Assembly (NCBI RefSeq): GCF_017433805.1 | Contig: NZ_JAFRGN010000007.1 | Coordinates: 1 to 64,000, forward strand | Length of the DNA stretch: 64,000 bases | Source of the DNA: Butyrivibrio sp. | GTDB lineage: Bacteria; Bacillota; Clostridia; Lachnospirales; Lachnospiraceae | Reading direction: 5' to 3' | Shown: piece by piece, positions 62,025-64,000 of the stretch | Position numbering within the stretch: position 1 is the first letter of the stretch | Layout: each line of letters begins with the position of its first letter | Notes under the pieces: model-generated | What the model saw: only the letters and a program-made list of their open reading frames with translations | Told to the model about the DNA's origin: nothing | Database searches by the model: none | Program-made: the position numbers and the translations under genes

Positions 62025-63908
62025 TCAAACTGATACATTAAAAATCTTAACCCATCTTGCCGAATCGATAATTCTCCACATAAGACCATTTTTAAGCTGT
62101 AAATCTTTGTCATCAGATTTTATCCACCTCAATACTCTGTCTGTATCAAATAAATCTTTAAACTCCTTCAGAGCTTTTTCAAGTTCTCTGTGATAAAAAT
62201 CCCTATTCTCAGCAAACCATTTCTCACCAGGTGTCTCAAATCCAAATTTACTTATCCTTTTCTGAACTTTTTCTGGTAGTATCCCGCTTAATCCATCTCT
62301 TAAAATCGCCTTAGTATACCCATTTCTTAGTTTATACTCAAATGGCATATCATAGACCGTATCTACCAGTCTATAGTCTAAGAAAGGATTTCTCGATTCT
62401 ATAGAAAACGCCATTGAATACCTATCACCCTGATGCATCTGATATAAAAGCTCATTTTCCATATAAGTCTTAATAAATGCTTCCGGATTGCGTTTGGGAT
62501 AGATCAATTCATTTTTTAAAACATTCTTTATCACCGATTGGCTAAAAGGCAATTTAGCAATTTTCATCAAATAAAGCCTTTTAAGCCCCTTTTCCATAAA
62601 CACGGGAGTTAAAAAGCTTTTAATTGCAGATAGCACAACCAATTTATAATTACTTTTTTCAGTAGGCACCCTAAGTCTAATATAGGCATCTACTTCTTTT
62701 TTAAAAAGCTTATAATTTAGCATTTTTAGGGCATACAAAAAAAGAACTGTATAAAAATCTGTATACCCTGCAAGCTGTTCGTCAGAGCCTTGCCCATCTA
62801 GCATAACTGTCAGGCCATTCTCCTTGGCAGCTTTACACACTGACCATTGAGCAAATCCGGTGGTGCCCGAGATAGGTTCATCCATATGCCAAATAAGTTT
62901 ATCCAATTCAGCTATCATCGTCTTTTCATCAGGAAATATTTTATGCGAAGTCACATTAGTATTCTCTAAAACTTCATCAATATATTCCTGTTCATCATAT
63001 TCCTTTTCCTCAAAACATGATGATATAGTATGCTGCTCCTTAAAATCTTCCCTTACACCATCTCGTGTTACTAATCTATCCGCAATACATACTATAGCAG
63101 AACTATCCAATCCCCCTGACAAGAAATAACCAAGTGGAACATCAGAGCGCAACCTAAGCCTTACTGAGTCTTCAAAAACATCTCTAAAGGCATTACATGC
63201 ATCTGCATAAGATTCTTTAAATGATTTGTTCTTATGAACTTCATAGTATTTCTGAATCGTGTATTTATGATTATCAAGTTCGTAAATCAAATTATGTCCA
63301 GGTTTCAACTGATAAATATCTTTAAATAACGTATATGGAGGTCTTTCTATATTACCTCTGATAATATACTGCATCAAAAGCTCTCTATTTGCTCTTGGAT
63401 TATTATCGAGTATTTCAAAGAACTGTTTAATTTCTGAGGCAATCAGAAACATCCCTTCACTTTCAGTGTAGTAAAATGGTTTAACCCCGAACCTATCTCT
63501 GGAGCAAAACAGCTTTTGCTGTTTTTGATCATATAGAACAAATGACCACATGCCATTAAAATGTTCTACGCATTTCTCCCCCCATTCTTTATAAGCAATT
63601 ATCACTACTTCTGTATCGGTCTTTGTTTGAAAAGTATGCCCTCTACTTATTAACTCATCTCTTAGCTCAATATAGTTATAGATCTCTCCGTTGTAAACCA
63701 ACACGAAATTATTAACCTTTTCAAATGGCTGATGTCCATCACTCGATGTATCTATAATAGCTAATCGCCTATGACCAAGAGCAACTTTTTCATCATAAAA
63801 AGTGCCTCTATCATCAGGGCCTCTATGCGCAATTATATCAGTCATCAGCTCAAATTTCGCTTTATCAATGACACCCTTTTGTCTTATACAAGCAGAAATA
63901 CCACACAT
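62025..63908 (-). CDS. asnB: AsnB-type glutamine-dependent amidotransferase, third copy
   Basis: 627 residues starting MCGISACI with catalytic Cys2; IIAHRGPDDRG near 27, the glutaminase region VYNGEIYNYIELRDEL, synthetase loop FLSGGLDSSAIV near 264 and MLDGQGSDEQLAGY near 368 are all present. AAGGAAATAGT precedes the ATG. As with the other two copies, it likely amidates a carboxylate of the glycan. It lies upstream of the permuted GT4 gene with 11 bases between, and follows the gene cut by the right edge. Confidence 0.9.
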   Translation of the reverse strand: MCGISACIRQKGVIDKAKFELMTDIIAHRGPDDRGTFYDEKVALGHRRLAIIDTSSDGHQPFEKVNNFVLVYNGEIYNYIELRDELISRGHTFQTKTDTEVVIIAYKEWGEKCVEHFNGMWSFVLYDQKQQKLFCSRDRFGVKPFYYTESEGMFLIASEIKQFFEILDNNPRANRELLMQYIIRGNIERPPYTLFKDIYQLKPGHNLIYELDNHKYTIQKYYEVHKNKSFKESYADACNAFRDVFEDSVRLRLRSDVPLGYFLSGGLDSSAIVCIADRLVTRDGVREDFKEQHTISSCFEEKEYDEQEYIDEVLENTNVTSHKIFPDEKTMIAELDKLIWHMDEPISGTTGFAQWSVCKAAKENGLTVMLDGQGSDEQLAGYTDFYTVLFLYALKMLNYKLFKKEVDAYIRLRVPTEKSNYKLVVLSAIKSFLTPVFMEKGLKRLYLMKIAKLPFSQSVIKNVLKNELIYPKRNPEAFIKTYMENELLYQMHQGDRYSMAFSIESRNPFLDYRLVDTVYDMPFEYKLRNGYTKAILRDGLSGILPEKVQKRISKFGFETPGEKWFAENRDFYHRELEKALKEFKDLFDTDRVLRWIKSDDKDLQLKNGLMWRIIDSARWVKIFNVSV

Positions 63909-63923
63909 ACTATTTCCTTACCC

Positions 63924-64000
63924 TTACTTAATAATCTTATGTTTAATGCTTTGCAAACAGTGTTTCAAAGCTAGCTCGTTTGGATAATCAGCAACAGTTT
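63924..64000 (-). CDS. C-terminal end of a gene cut by the window edge
   Basis: A minus-strand frame without stops runs from the edge to TAA at 63924-63926. It encodes the last 25 or so residues (ADYPNELALKHCLQSIKHK then IIK). It ends 16 bases before the AsnB start, matching the tight spacing of the operon. The tail is basic and probably helical. The family cannot be told from this fragment. Confidence 0.5.
   Translation of the reverse strand, partial: TVADYPNELALKHCLQSIKHKIIK

Noticed and set aside
1..64000. tRNA, rRNA, transposase or integrase genes
   Set aside because: None was recognised on either strand, so the locus shows no direct mobile-element boundary in this window.

Overview
The window looks like a Gram-positive anaerobe of the class Clostridia, most likely a Lachnospiraceae such as Butyrivibrio or a relative. 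The evidence is moderate GC falling to strongly AT-rich, Gram-positive ribosome binding sites (GGAGG, with several TTG and GTG starts), a CIRCE-controlled small heat shock gene, and families common in that group (DHHW protein, CotH/VTC/DUF4956 trio, large GT-C membrane proteins). This is inference; there is no rRNA or other species marker.

Layout. 1-11.6 kb is mixed: an MBOAT acyltransferase, an Hsp20 gene behind a SigA-type promoter and CIRCE operator, an AAA ATPase preceded by an AT-rich array of 9-mers at 10-bp spacing, an Fe/Mn superoxide dismutase, an orphan HicB-like protein, a GT2-GtrA fusion, two large membrane proteins on the minus strand and one on the plus strand. From 11.6 kb to the right edge, about 52 kb, every gene lies on the minus strand in one tightly packed run that reads like a single glycan locus.

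The glycan locus has recognisable blocks. 11.6-25 kb: GT2/GT4 enzymes, a PIG-L deacetylase, the CotH/DUF4956/VTC trio, GT-C-like membrane proteins and two tandem GT8 enzymes. 25-42 kb: a PglK-like ABC flippase, more GT-C-like proteins, a glycosyltransferase/polysaccharide deacetylase fusion, a DHHW protein and two AsnB-type amidotransferases. 42-56 kb: an AT-rich sugar-building block with an adenylation-domain ligase, free-standing acyl carrier protein, SDR, formyltransferase, TylF-like methyltransferase, two NeuD-like acetyltransferases, WbqC, NeuB, NeuA, a TIM-barrel protein, a CBS-aminotransferase fusion, a possible GT52-like sialyltransferase and a VioA-like aminotransferase. 56-64 kb: a second ABC flippase, acyltransferase 3, glycosyltransferases and a third AsnB.

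Read together, the genes would make a CMP-activated nonulosonic acid or related 3-deoxy sugar plus a 4-amino sugar, decorate them by acylation, formylation, methylation and amidation, assemble the chain on a lipid carrier, flip it with PglK-like ABC exporters and modify it outside with GT-C enzymes. No Wzx or Wzy is evident.

The most unusual single object is the GT4 gene at 60697-62013, whose coding order is circularly permuted: the second half of the C-terminal domain comes first, then the N-terminal domain, then the first half of the C-terminal domain. Other notable points are a probable one-base frameshift that removes the conserved C terminus of a membrane protein (near 21087), the CBS-aminotransferase fusion in a nonulosonate block that lacks NeuC and any visible 4,6-dehydratase, and the paired adenylation ligase and acyl carrier protein.
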